Shown: positions 51,131 to 59,920 of the stretch, piece by piece | Layout of the letters: each line of letters starts with the position of its first letter | How positions within the stretch are numbered: position 1 is the first letter of the stretch | NCBI GenBank assembly: GCA_017860455.1 | Contig: JAGDMF010000001.1 | Location: 62,001-126,000 of the forward strand | Source: Bacteroidota bacterium | Lineage (GTDB): Bacteria > Bacteroidota > Bacteroidia > Bacteroidales > WCHB1-69 | Reading direction: 5' to 3' | DNA: 64,000 nucleotides | Translations under genes and position numbers: made by a program | Notes under the pieces: generated by a model | Database searches by the model: none | What the model was told of the DNA's origin: nothing | The model's input: the letters and a program-made list of their open reading frames with translations, nothing else

Positions 51131-52065
51131 TAATGTAAAGCTTTTTCTCTCAAAGAATTAAATCCTTCTCCATAAACATCAGTTGCATCCAGAACTGAAA
51201 CGAAAGCTTTTGGATCGGTTTCATGAATATGGTATAAAAGGGAGGGTAACTCTTTGGAGCTGATGGTTGTATAAATAATTTTTTTTTCTGCTAAATTGTA
51301 CATTCCTTCACCATGTAAAAAGGTGCCACCACGATCGAGATCTTTAATAATAAAAGATTTAATTTCATCATAATAATCTGAAATGATAATAATCGCTTTT
51401 CTTCTTGCAAAACCTGAAATCACTTTATCGATGGTAAATCCGCAAACATAGATTACAAACCATGAGTATAGTGGAATTGTCCAATCTTTAAATACAGCTA
51501 ATGCAGCCAGAACGATGATGGAATCCACGATCATAATCATGGTTCCGAGAGGGATATGTTTAAAATACTTTTTGAGAACCATGGCCACAATATCGGTTCC
51601 ACCGGAAGTTGCCCTTGATTTAAAAACCAAACCTAATCCCAAGCCTATAGATACAGCTCCAAACAAGGCAATGATGAGATTAGCAGCAGGATCCGGAATC
51701 ACTTTTCCATCCGAAATGATGGTAATGAGTGGCTCATAGCCGTATAAATGTTCTAAAAGGGTGATAAATCCGGATAATGAAACAATTCCGATCACTGTCT
51801 TAAATCCAAACTTAGGACCTAAAATAAGAGTTCCAATAATCAACAGAGGAATATCAAGAGCAATACCAGTAATCCCAATAGGAAATTTGAATAAGTGGTG
51901 TAATATAATGGCAATCCCATATACTCCACCCGGAGCAAGCTTCAAGGGAGAAATGAACACAACAAAACCTACTGCCATAATAAAAGTTCCCACCAGAATC
52001 AATGAATACTCTTTCATTAACTCTTTGGGATTTACTTTTTTAGGGATCGATTTAATAAATTTCAT
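51130..52065 (-). CDS. YitT family membrane protein
   Basis: A 311-residue protein with five to six membrane helices, starting after MKFIKSIPKKVNPKELMKEYSLILVGTFIMAVGF, and a C-terminal soluble DUF2179 domain (IISDYYDEIKSFIIKDLDRGGTFLHGEGMY, conserved GxT motif). The family (DUF161/DUF2179) has no proven function; a transport role is suspected. I start at 52065 because the open frame upstream overlaps a -7 box (52084-52091). It leads an operon with the DUF59 and M28 genes. Confidence 0.9.
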   Translation of the reverse strand: MKFIKSIPKKVNPKELMKEYSLILVGTFIMAVGFVVFISPLKLAPGGVYGIAIILHHLFKFPIGITGIALDIPLLIIGTLILGPKFGFKTVIGIVSLSGFITLLEHLYGYEPLITIISDGKVIPDPAANLIIALFGAVSIGLGLGLVFKSRATSGGTDIVAMVLKKYFKHIPLGTMIMIVDSIIVLAALAVFKDWTIPLYSWFVIYVCGFTIDKVISGFARRKAIIIISDYYDEIKSFIIKDLDRGGTFLHGEGMYNLAEKKIIYTTISSKELPSLLYHIHETDPKAFVSVLDATDVYGEGFNSLREKALH

Positions 52066-52083
52066 AATGTTCCATTTAGAATG

Positions 52084-52091
52084 CAAAGATA
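52084..52091 (-). promoter_or_regulatory. Promoter -7 box of the yitT operon
   Basis: The minus strand reads TATCTTTG followed by C, 19 bases upstream of the ATG at 52065. Confidence 0.6.
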
Positions 52092-52174
52092 TACAAAATA
52101 ACTCATTTTTATAGGATTTATGTGTTAGTTGAACACAAATCAAAAATGTAACAGTTTTGAAATAAGTTTTTTAT

Positions 52175-52182
52175 TATTTTTG
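52175..52182 (+). promoter_or_regulatory. Promoter -7 box of the CNNM transporter gene
   Basis: TATTTTTG followed by C, 56 bases upstream of the ATG at 52238. Confidence 0.6.
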
Positions 52183-52237
52183 CAAAAATTAATTTAAGGG
52201 ATTATTAGATTCCGAAAAACAACGTTTAAACACAAAA

Positions 52238-53311
52238 ATGGGTATATTATTATTGTTTCTTTTTATGGCATTAGGGGCCTCATTTGTATGTTCCCTGTTT
52301 GAATCTATTTTACTATCCACACCATTATCTTTCATTAACATGAAAGAAACAGATGGAGTAAAAAGTGCCACAATTCTTAAAAAATATAAAGAGAATATTG
52401 ATAGACCATTAGCTGCCATTTTATCATTAAATACGGTAGCGAACACCATTGGAGCAGCTGGTGTTGGAGCTCAGGCTGTTAAAGTGTTCGGAGAATCCTA
52501 TTTTGGAATTATATCTGCAGGATTAACATTATTAATTCTTATCATTTCAGAAATCATTCCAAAAACAATAGGAGCTACCTATTGGAGAAGATTAGCAATT
52601 CCTATTGTGCCATGGCTCAGAGGATTAGTGTTTATTGCTTATCCCTTTGTAAAATTATCGGAAATATTTTCAAAATTGATCAATAAAGGGAAAAGTGAAA
52701 CTACAGTGAGTCGGGAAGAGGTGTTTGCTATGGCCGATATTGCTACGGAAGAGGGAGAATTTGAAGTATCCGAAAATATTATTATCCAAAATCTACAAAA
52801 ATTAGAATCTGTAAAAGTAGAGGATGTGATGACTCCTCAAATTGTGTGTTCTGTTGCTCCTGAAGAGATGACCGTATCTGATTTTTATAAAAATAAAGAT
52901 TATCTTCACTATGCCAGAATCCCTGTTTATGCAGACAGAGATGAAGACCACATCACCGGATATGTTTTGCGTCAAAATGTATTGGAGCAGGTTGCCAGCG
53001 ACCATTTTGATACCAAATTAAAAGATATTAAAAGAAACATCATTGCTACAGATGAAGGGGAATCTATTATGGTATTATGGGAAAAATTGCTTCAGGAAAG
53101 GGAGCATATTGCCATTGTTACCGACGAATATGGTAGTTTTAACGGTGTTGTTACTCTTGAAGATATTATTGAATCTATTTTAGGATTAGAAATTGTGGAT
53201 GAAACGGATCAATTTGCTGATATGCAACAGTATGCTCGTCAGAAATGGAATGAAAGACGTGAAAAATACAAACATATCATCACTTCTGACCGGAACGATA
53301 CACCAGCATAA
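52238..53311 (+). CDS. CNNM/hemolysin family transporter (DUF21 with CBS pair)
   Basis: A 357-residue membrane protein: a DUF21 (CNNM) domain with three to four helices in residues 1-145, an acidic helix region, and a tandem CBS pair from about residue 190 to 325 (VEDVMTPQIVCSVAPEE ... IVTDEYGSFNGVVTLEDIIESILG). The family mediates magnesium/cobalt or sodium-coupled transport; many entries are called hemolysin although lysis was never shown. The C-terminal CorC_HlyC domain is missing, as in the short forms. The gene's end overlaps the convergent U32 gene by 32 bases. Confidence 0.9.
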   Translation: MGILLLFLFMALGASFVCSLFESILLSTPLSFINMKETDGVKSATILKKYKENIDRPLAAILSLNTVANTIGAAGVGAQAVKVFGESYFGIISAGLTLLILIISEIIPKTIGATYWRRLAIPIVPWLRGLVFIAYPFVKLSEIFSKLINKGKSETTVSREEVFAMADIATEEGEFEVSENIIIQNLQKLESVKVEDVMTPQIVCSVAPEEMTVSDFYKNKDYLHYARIPVYADRDEDHITGYVLRQNVLEQVASDHFDTKLKDIKRNIIATDEGESIMVLWEKLLQEREHIAIVTDEYGSFNGVVTLEDIIESILGLEIVDETDQFADMQQYARQKWNERREKYKHIITSDRNDTPA

Positions 53312-55127
53312 CACACTCCTTACAATCAAATTGTAATTCAAATCTGATTTTTTGGTGTTCTAAAATGAATGGCTCCCTAAATGGAGTTTCGTTTTGATGT
53401 TCTTTAGGACAGAATCCCAAAGTATATTTAATGCAATGTTTGCACTGCATAAGCAAATCAGGACCATCATGATTCCCTTTTTCATAAGCATCAGCTACTG
53501 AAACCGCCCCTAAATCAAAATAGATTTTTCGAGTTGCTCCGTTCATCACATTAGCTAAGTAGTCTACATGAGGTTGACTTTGAATAGTTCTTTCCTGATA
53601 TGAAACTTTCTTTTTGGGTAGTGGGTATTGCTTTGCCCACTCCTGATCCAATTTTTCTATAGATATCCTTCTTAATGCGGTGATTTGTGAGGCAGGAATA
53701 AAATAGTTCTGATCCATTTGAATCTCCATTTTCCTAACCTGATAAATCGTATTTCCCGTTTTTGATAAAATGGTTCGAATCTGTTCTTGTGTATTGTTGT
53801 CTTGTCTTGAAACCTCTTTGGAACACTCCAAAAATGAGGAAACGGAGCACCCTCTTTCATCTACAATTTGTAAAGAGAATCCATTTTCCTGCTCTTGCCA
53901 GAGCATATCAATATCTATTTTTCGTTCTGCACTCTTTTTCCCGAGTATTTTTTCGAAGTTGTAATTCAGATTTCTATAAAGTGTAGTACATGGATCAATA
54001 TCGGGCATAGTAGCCGGGAATATTTGATTATCAATCACTTTATTTACTCTAAACCCTTCCACTACCCGATTTTTATTTTCAAAAATAAGCCCATCACCGT
54101 TTTGAAGTGGAATACCGTCATAAATCAGAGAATCTTTTTTCACAAGTTTTACCATCCCCACTTTTTCACCAATCGATTTTGGAGTGTTTATATCTGTTAC
54201 AACATTTTCCCGTTGATGTAAGAAATAGTCTGTTTTTGCTCTATGGAAACTTTTTTCAGGTTGAGGTTCAAAAAAATGGATGGTTTTGCCCCATGAAGAA
54301 GCTTGTAAATCAGTTCTTTTTTCAATGATCTGATCCAGCTTTTTTCTGTAAAAAGCGGTAACATTCTTCACATACGAGAGATCTTTTAATCTTCCTTCAA
54401 TTTTAAGAGAAGAGATTCCGGCATCAATCAACTCTTCGAGAGAATCGGAACGATCCATATCTTTTAAGGAGAGCAAATAGCGATCTACTGCCATTATTTC
54501 TCCTTGTTGATCTTTAAGTGTATAGGGAAGTCGGCACAATTGCGCGCAGGCGCCTTTATTCGCACTTCGACCTGTAAATGCGTGACTGGCATAACATTGT
54601 CCACTATAGCTTACACAAAGGGCGCCATGAACAAATGCTTCGAGTTGAATTTCACTTTTTGATTTTATGTTCCTAATCTCCTCCAATGAGAGTTCCCGGG
54701 CTAAAATCGCTCTTGAAAATCCTAAATGTTCCAGAAAATAAATTTTTTCTAAATTCCTGATATCCATTTGGGTACTTGCATGCAGTTCGATTGGAGGTAA
54801 ATCAAGAGAAAGAATCCCCAAATCCTGAATGATCAGTGCATCAATTCCGGATTGATACAGCTGATGAATCATTTTTTCAGCATTTTTCAGCTCCTGATCA
54901 TTCAGAATTGTATTCAGGGCAACATGAACCTTTGCTCCGTATTGATGGGCATATTTTGCCAGTAACTCAATATCCTCCAAGCTATTAGAAGCTGCGACTC
55001 TGGCTCCAAACTGAGGAGCTCCGATATAGACAGCGTCAGCTCCATGATTGATCGCCTCGATGCCAAAATCTTTATTCTTAGCCGGAGCTAATAGTTCAAT
55101 TTGTTGTTTTTTGCCGGTTTTGTTCAT
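53280..55127 (-). CDS. U32 family peptidase, RlhA-like (23S rRNA hydroxylation)
   Basis: A 615-residue U32 protein: IELLAPAKNKDFGIEAINHGADAVYIG at the N-terminus, the Cys cluster GALCVSYSGQCYASHA ... NKGACAQLCRLPY, and a long C-terminal region typical of RlhA with two extra Cys pairs near the end (CKHCIKYTLGFC and DCKEC). E. coli RlhA makes 5-hydroxycytidine 2501 of 23S rRNA; the function is inferred from length and layout. The open frame reaches 55319, but a -7 box at 55133-55140 is just 5 bases before the ATG at 55127, so I chose that start. The end overlaps the CNNM gene by 32 bases. Confidence 0.87.
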   Translation of the reverse strand: MNKTGKKQQIELLAPAKNKDFGIEAINHGADAVYIGAPQFGARVAASNSLEDIELLAKYAHQYGAKVHVALNTILNDQELKNAEKMIHQLYQSGIDALIIQDLGILSLDLPPIELHASTQMDIRNLEKIYFLEHLGFSRAILARELSLEEIRNIKSKSEIQLEAFVHGALCVSYSGQCYASHAFTGRSANKGACAQLCRLPYTLKDQQGEIMAVDRYLLSLKDMDRSDSLEELIDAGISSLKIEGRLKDLSYVKNVTAFYRKKLDQIIEKRTDLQASSWGKTIHFFEPQPEKSFHRAKTDYFLHQRENVVTDINTPKSIGEKVGMVKLVKKDSLIYDGIPLQNGDGLIFENKNRVVEGFRVNKVIDNQIFPATMPDIDPCTTLYRNLNYNFEKILGKKSAERKIDIDMLWQEQENGFSLQIVDERGCSVSSFLECSKEVSRQDNNTQEQIRTILSKTGNTIYQVRKMEIQMDQNYFIPASQITALRRISIEKLDQEWAKQYPLPKKKVSYQERTIQSQPHVDYLANVMNGATRKIYFDLGAVSVADAYEKGNHDGPDLLMQCKHCIKYTLGFCPKEHQNETPFREPFILEHQKIRFELQFDCKECVMLVYRSGQK

Positions 55128-55132
55128 ATATG

Positions 55133-55140
55133 CAAAAATA
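55133..55140 (-). promoter_or_regulatory. Promoter -7 box of the RlhA-like gene (near-leaderless)
   Basis: The minus strand reads TATTTTTG followed by C. The ATG at 55127 begins 6 bases after the box, so the transcript would have almost no leader. Confidence 0.55.
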
Positions 55141-55215
55141 GGAAACATTTTCGAATTGGAATTGAAAAATTGGGGAAGTGAATTATGTAAAATTGACTTT
55201 TTGAAAAATTTTTTG

Positions 55216-55223
55216 TATATTTG
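55216..55223 (+). promoter_or_regulatory. Promoter -7 box of the antiporter gene
   Basis: TATATTTG followed by C, 22 bases before the ATG at 55246. It excludes the longer frame that starts at 55048 inside the divergent gene. Confidence 0.6.
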
Positions 55224-55245
55224 CAACATTCTCAAAATCAAAAAT

Positions 55246-57489
55246 ATGCATATTCCTGCGATCTTTTCCGACTTAGCATTGATTTTAGTTGTCGCCAGTG
55301 TAACCACATTACTATTCAAGTGGTTAAAACAACCGGTTGTATTGGGTTATATCATTGCAGGGATCATCACAGGACCTCACACTCATTTCTTTGTAACGGT
55401 TCAAAATATTTCAAATATTGAGATTTGGGGACAGATTGGAGTTGCCTTTTTACTTTTTGAATTAGGGTTAGAGTTCAGCTTCAAGAAAATGAGAAAAGTG
55501 GGTAAAACAGGTGGAATTACTGCGATTACAGAATTAATTGTAATGTTTTCAGCCGGTTTTGTTGCCGGGTACTTAATGGGATGGAGTAACATGAATAGTA
55601 TTTTTCTAGGAGGAATGTTGACGATCTCATCAACCAGTATTATCATCAAGGCATTTGATGATCTGGGTGTCAGAAAACAGAAATTCACCAATGTTGTATT
55701 CGGAGTTTTGGTCGTTGAAGATCTCTTTGCTGTTTTGCAGTTGGTTTTACTTTCCACAATAGCTGTTTCCAGAAGTTTTGATGGATTGCAATTAGGTTTA
55801 AGCCTTTCCAAAATGGTTATATTTATAGTTTTTTGGTTTGTTGTTGGGATCTATTTAATCCCCACTTTTTTTAGAATTGCCAAAAAAATGTTAGGAGAGG
55901 AAACCTTACTGATTATTGCTATCGGTCTCTGTTTTGGAATGATATTTTTGGCAGATAAAATGGGTCTTTCCGCGGCATTAGGCGCGTTTTTAATGGGTTC
56001 TATTCTGGCTGAAACTATTGAATCAGAGAAAATATTAAAGCTTATAAATCCATTAAAATATCTGTTCGGTGCTGTTTTTTTCGTTTCTGTTGGGATGTTA
56101 GTTGATTTTAATGTAGTAATAACCAACTATATTCCAATTATTTTGATCACTCTGCTCATTTTATTTGTAAAAACAACTAGTGCAGGTTTTGGCGTTTTGA
56201 TTTCCGGACAACCATTAAAAATTGCTGTCCAAAGTGGGATGACTCTTTCTCAAATTGGTGAATTTTCATTTATTATTGCTTCTTTAGGACTTTCGCTCAA
56301 GGTAATTGATCCCATTATTTATCCTATCATTGTAGCCGTTTCAGTTATCACAACATTTACAACACCCTATTTTATAAGATTCTCTGAACCCGTTTATGAA
56401 TTTCTTAATCATAAACTACCACCCCACTGGAAAAGAGCTATTGAACAAATTGCAATGAATTCTTCCCAAAAAATTGATCAGAATATAAAAAGGAAATATA
56501 TCAAACGTTATTTATCCAGAACCTTTGTTTACATCATTCTAATTACTGCCATTCAGTTGATCTCCTTTTTAGTAATGGAACCATTATTAAAAAAATATAT
56601 TCCACCATTAGCGGTCCAAATTGTAGGATTTTCAATTACATTTATAGCGATTGCACCTATTTTAGGGGCATTGATTATGAATAAAATGGCTTCCAGGATG
56701 GATTTTAACACCATCTGGAGGAAAAATAAAATAAAAAGACATGTGTTGGTTATTTTAATTATGGTTCGGATTTTAATCATCATCTCCTCATTAATAATTC
56801 TCATCACTCACTATTTTAATTTCACTTTAGCGATAACATTAGCTGTATTGATCGGACTTATTCTCTTTTATGTGGCATCTCAAAAAAACATGAAAAACTT
56901 CATCAAAATGGAGGAACGTTTTTTACATAATCTGAATGGCAGGTCTTCCATACCTGAATTAAAAATTCCGGATGATTTAACCAATGATATTCATATTGAA
57001 CTGTTTGAAATTTCAAACTATTCAGAATGTATTGGTAAATCGTTGATTGAATTAAACCTGAGACATCTTTACGGAATTAACGTAATCAGCATTATGAGAG
57101 GAAATTGCCGAATTGATTTACCCAAAAGGGATGAAGTTTTGTACCCACATGATCATATCCTGGTAGTTGGAAATGACAAACAGATGCAAAAAGTAAAAAA
57201 AATATTTGAAAAAGATGAAACCGAAATGGAAGTTTGTCCAATCCGGGAATCGATGGATATTTATCAGATCACTTTACATCCTGAATCTCCATTTGTTCAA
57301 AAAGCATTAACAGATTGTAAGTTTACAGAACAGTATCATTGTATGGTGATTGGCTATAAAAGGATGGATCAATTTGTTGAAAATCCCCCATCCCAAACGA
57401 TCTTTCATGCCGGGGATATTTTATGGGTTGTTGGCGAAAAAGGCTCCGTTGATGAATTAGAACAATTAAGATGTGACATGAAAGTATAA
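55246..57489 (+). CDS. CPA2-type cation/proton antiporter with two RCK_C domains
   Basis: A 747-residue membrane protein, starting MHIPAIFSDLALILVVASV. A sodium/proton exchanger domain of about 12 helices spans residues 1-380, with LGYIIAGIITGPH, SSTSIIIKAFDDLG and GAFLMGSILAE. Further helices lie at about 425-560. The C-terminus has two RCK_C (TrkA-C) domains (residues about 590-660 and 670-745) without the usual nucleotide-binding RCK_N half between them. It resembles KefB/KefC-like potassium or sodium/proton antiporters. The missing NAD-binding domain argues against glutathione or NAD gating. Confidence 0.9.
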   Translation: MHIPAIFSDLALILVVASVTTLLFKWLKQPVVLGYIIAGIITGPHTHFFVTVQNISNIEIWGQIGVAFLLFELGLEFSFKKMRKVGKTGGITAITELIVMFSAGFVAGYLMGWSNMNSIFLGGMLTISSTSIIIKAFDDLGVRKQKFTNVVFGVLVVEDLFAVLQLVLLSTIAVSRSFDGLQLGLSLSKMVIFIVFWFVVGIYLIPTFFRIAKKMLGEETLLIIAIGLCFGMIFLADKMGLSAALGAFLMGSILAETIESEKILKLINPLKYLFGAVFFVSVGMLVDFNVVITNYIPIILITLLILFVKTTSAGFGVLISGQPLKIAVQSGMTLSQIGEFSFIIASLGLSLKVIDPIIYPIIVAVSVITTFTTPYFIRFSEPVYEFLNHKLPPHWKRAIEQIAMNSSQKIDQNIKRKYIKRYLSRTFVYIILITAIQLISFLVMEPLLKKYIPPLAVQIVGFSITFIAIAPILGALIMNKMASRMDFNTIWRKNKIKRHVLVILIMVRILIIISSLIILITHYFNFTLAITLAVLIGLILFYVASQKNMKNFIKMEERFLHNLNGRSSIPELKIPDDLTNDIHIELFEISNYSECIGKSLIELNLRHLYGINVISIMRGNCRIDLPKRDEVLYPHDHILVVGNDKQMQKVKKIFEKDETEMEVCPIRESMDIYQITLHPESPFVQKALTDCKFTEQYHCMVIGYKRMDQFVENPPSQTIFHAGDILWVVGEKGSVDELEQLRCDMKV

Positions 57490-57496
57490 TTTTATA

Positions 57497-57504
57497 TAAT
57501 TTTG
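57497..57504 (+). promoter_or_regulatory. Possible promoter -7 box of elbB
   Basis: TAATTTTG matches TAnnTTTG, 26 bases before the ATG at 57531. It is followed by T, not the usual C, and there is no visible -33 box. Confidence 0.45.
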
Positions 57505-57530
57505 TTTTTCTATTAAAAGAGTATACAACT

Positions 57531-58178
57531 ATGAAAAAATTTGCTGTAATCCTTTGTGGATGTGGTTCTTTAGATGGTTCTGAAATTCACGAATCAGTGA
57601 TGACTTTACTGGCTATTGATAAATCTGGTTCCTCCTATACTGTTTTTGCTCCCGATGATTACCAGTACCAGGTCGTAAATCATATCACTAAACAACCCAT
57701 GCAGGAAACCAGAAACATGATGGTAGAGGCTTCCCGAATATCGAGAGGTGAGATTTTTCCAATCTCTGAATATGATCCTAAAAATTTTGATGCTTTAATA
57801 TTTCCAGGAGGAAATGGTGCTGCAAAGAACCTTTTTACTTATGGGCTTGATGGGATTCAAATGAGAGTAAGAGCAGATGTAGAAAAAGTAATTTTAGATA
57901 CTTTTCATGCTAAAAAACCGATCGGAGCGTTATGTATTGCCCCTGTTTTACTAGCTAAAGTGCTTCCCGGAGTTTTGCTTACTGTGGGTAAAATACCGGG
58001 TGTTATAGAAGATGTAAAAATCATGGGAGCTCAGCACCAAATCACAAACCAAACGGAAGTCACAATTGACCTGGAAAATCTGATTTTTACATCACCCTGT
58101 TATATGTTACAGGCATCTATAAAAGAGATCGCAGAAAGTGCAGATAACCTGATTCAAGAGATTTTAAAACATATTTAA
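57531..58178 (+). CDS. elbB: Isoprenoid biosynthesis glyoxalase ElbB
   Basis: A 215-residue DJ-1/PfpI family protein: AVILCGCGSLDGSEIHESVMTLLAIDKSG, EYDPKNFDALIFPGGNGAAKNLFTYGLDG and the nucleophile elbow GALCIAPVLLAK with Cys. ElbB in E. coli has weak glyoxalase activity and its gene was found through raised lycopene yield. The link to isoprenoids is worth noting beside the carotenoid genes 50 kb away, but no direct role is shown. It precedes aroK without a gap. Confidence 0.9.
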   Translation: MKKFAVILCGCGSLDGSEIHESVMTLLAIDKSGSSYTVFAPDDYQYQVVNHITKQPMQETRNMMVEASRISRGEIFPISEYDPKNFDALIFPGGNGAAKNLFTYGLDGIQMRVRADVEKVILDTFHAKKPIGALCIAPVLLAKVLPGVLLTVGKIPGVIEDVKIMGAQHQITNQTEVTIDLENLIFTSPCYMLQASIKEIAESADNLIQEILKHI

Positions 58179-58688
58179 GTGTATTCCAGAATTGTTCTTG
58201 TAGGATTTCCTGGTTCGGGTAAAACAACCATTGCTAAAAAATTAGCAACAAGACTCCATTATGAATTTGTGGATTCTGACTCATTTTTTGAATCTAAATA
58301 CCATATTTCTATTCCTGATTTTTTTAAGAAATTTGGGGAAGAGATCTTTAGAAAAACAGAACATCTTATTTTAGAGGAACTTTTGCTTCAGAATAATGTG
58401 GTGATCTCTACTGGTGGGGGAACTCCCTGCTTTTTAGGAAATATGGATCTGATTAAAAATAATAGTTTCTCTATTTATATTAAAATGAGTCCTTTGTCTT
58501 TAACTGACAGATTGATTCATTCTAAAAAAAACAGACCATTGATCCAAAATAAAACTCCTGAAGAGATAGAACTTTATGTAAATGACACCTTAAAAAAGAG
58601 GGATCCCTTTTATAATCAAGCAGATAGAGTTATTAAAGGAGAAAGTATTGATCTCGATCAATTGGTTTCCTTATTAACATCGGCATAG
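58179..58688 (+). CDS. aroK: Shikimate kinase
   Basis: A 169-residue kinase that phosphorylates shikimate in chorismate synthesis. It has the P-loop GFPGSGKTTIAKKLA, the DSDSFFE magnesium/shikimate motif, STGGGTPC and the lid region KNRPLIQ. The start codon is GTG at 58179, directly after the elbB stop codon; no ATG is available near the family's N-terminus. Confidence 0.94.
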   Translation: MYSRIVLVGFPGSGKTTIAKKLATRLHYEFVDSDSFFESKYHISIPDFFKKFGEEIFRKTEHLILEELLLQNNVVISTGGGTPCFLGNMDLIKNNSFSIYIKMSPLSLTDRLIHSKKNRPLIQNKTPEEIELYVNDTLKKRDPFYNQADRVIKGESIDLDQLVSLLTSA

Positions 58689-58703
58689 TACTTGATTTTT
58701 TTG

Positions 58704-58711
58704 TATCTTTG
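58704..58711 (+). promoter_or_regulatory. Promoter -7 box of the SpoIIE phosphatase gene
   Basis: TATCTTTG matches TAnnTTTG, 19 bases before the ATG at 58731, and lies in the gap after aroK. Confidence 0.55.
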
Positions 58712-58730
58712 ACCCTCAAAAGTTGTAATA

Positions 58731-59918
58731 ATGGAAGAAAATTATCATGTAGAAGTCTCTAGTTATCAAACATTTCACGATGGGGAAAGGATTTGTGGAG
58801 ATGTATTTATCTCTAAAAGGATTCCGGAGGAGAACCGGGTATTGGCTGTTTTATCAGATGGTATGGGTTCCGGCGTGAAAGCAAATGTACTGGCAACTCT
58901 TACGGCTACAATAGCTTTGAATTTATCTCAGGAACACAAAAAGGCAAAAACAATTGCTGAAATCATTATGAAAGCACTTCCCGTTTGTAGTGAAAGAAAT
59001 ATCAGTTATGCTACTTATACTATTGTAGATATTTCGATTGACACCAATGAAGTGAGTATTTTGGAATACGATAATCCTCAAACCATTATCATGAGAGGTA
59101 ATCGGGTTTTTGAACCTAACTGGGATCAGATAGATGTGGATGCAGGTACTGATAAACGTTTACTGGATCTTAAAGTAGCTTCCTTTGAACCACAATTAGA
59201 AGATAGAATCATTTTCTGTTCAGATGGTATTACACAGTCCGGATTAGGAACCGGATTAGTAGCGGGATGGGGAAGAAATAATCTCCGTGAAGAAGTAAAA
59301 CAACTGATAACCAATAACCGAACTATCTCTGCCACAGAATTAGCTGAAAAAATTGTTAAAAAAGCGGCTTCTAATGATTTACATATTCCTAAAGATGATT
59401 TAACCTGTGCGGTAGCTTACTTTAGGGAGCCCAGAAGAACAATGATCTGTACAGGCCCACCTTTACAACCAGAAAAAGATCCCCATTTCGCTGAGAAGCT
59501 GAGAAGTTTTGCAGGAAAAAAGATTGTGAGCGGCGCGACAACTACTGAAATCATCTCTCGTGAATTGCGCAGAACAGTGGTTGATGAACCCATTGTGGAC
59601 CACACTTTACCACCCACTTCAAAAATGGAGGGGATCGATTTGATTACTGAGGGTGTTTTAACTCTAAGTAAAGTGGTTTATCAGTTAACCAATGTGATCA
59701 ATTCCGGTTATCAGTTTGGAAAAGGCCCTGCTGATCGTGTATGCGAATTGTTACTCGATAGTGACGAAATTCATATCCTTGTTGGTACTAAAATAAATGA
59801 ACATAACATTGATTTAACGCAACCCGTTGAATTTGAAATCAGAAAAAATTTGATTCAAAGATTAGCTAAGGTATTAATTGATAAATATTTGAAAGTAGTT
59901 TACATGGAATTTATGTAA
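58731..59918 (+). CDS. SpoIIE family protein phosphatase with C-terminal extra domain
   Basis: A 395-residue protein. Residues 1-235 form a PP2C-like SpoIIE phosphatase: GERICGDVFISK (metal-binding Asp), LAVLSDGMGSGVKANVLATLTA (Asp-Gly-Met-Gly motif) and DRIIFCSDGITQSG, with HIPKDDLTCAVAYF near the end. The C-terminal 150 residues (SGATTTEIISRELRRTVVDEP, NSGYQFGKGPADRVCELLLDSDEIHILVGTKIN) are not part of the phosphatase and look like a separate alpha/beta domain. Proteins with this layout are found beside FeFe hydrogenase genes in anaerobes; none is present here. It faces a convergent gene with a 2-base gap. Confidence 0.85.
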   Translation: MEENYHVEVSSYQTFHDGERICGDVFISKRIPEENRVLAVLSDGMGSGVKANVLATLTATIALNLSQEHKKAKTIAEIIMKALPVCSERNISYATYTIVDISIDTNEVSILEYDNPQTIIMRGNRVFEPNWDQIDVDAGTDKRLLDLKVASFEPQLEDRIIFCSDGITQSGLGTGLVAGWGRNNLREEVKQLITNNRTISATELAEKIVKKAASNDLHIPKDDLTCAVAYFREPRRTMICTGPPLQPEKDPHFAEKLRSFAGKKIVSGATTTEIISRELRRTVVDEPIVDHTLPPTSKMEGIDLITEGVLTLSKVVYQLTNVINSGYQFGKGPADRVCELLLDSDEIHILVGTKINEHNIDLTQPVEFEIRKNLIQRLAKVLIDKYLKVVYMEFM

Positions 59919-59920
59919 AC

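Noticed and set aside
53895-54221. 108-codon plus-strand open frame inside the RlhA-like gene
   Set aside because: Antisense shadow; the minus-strand frame has clear family motifs through the whole stretch.
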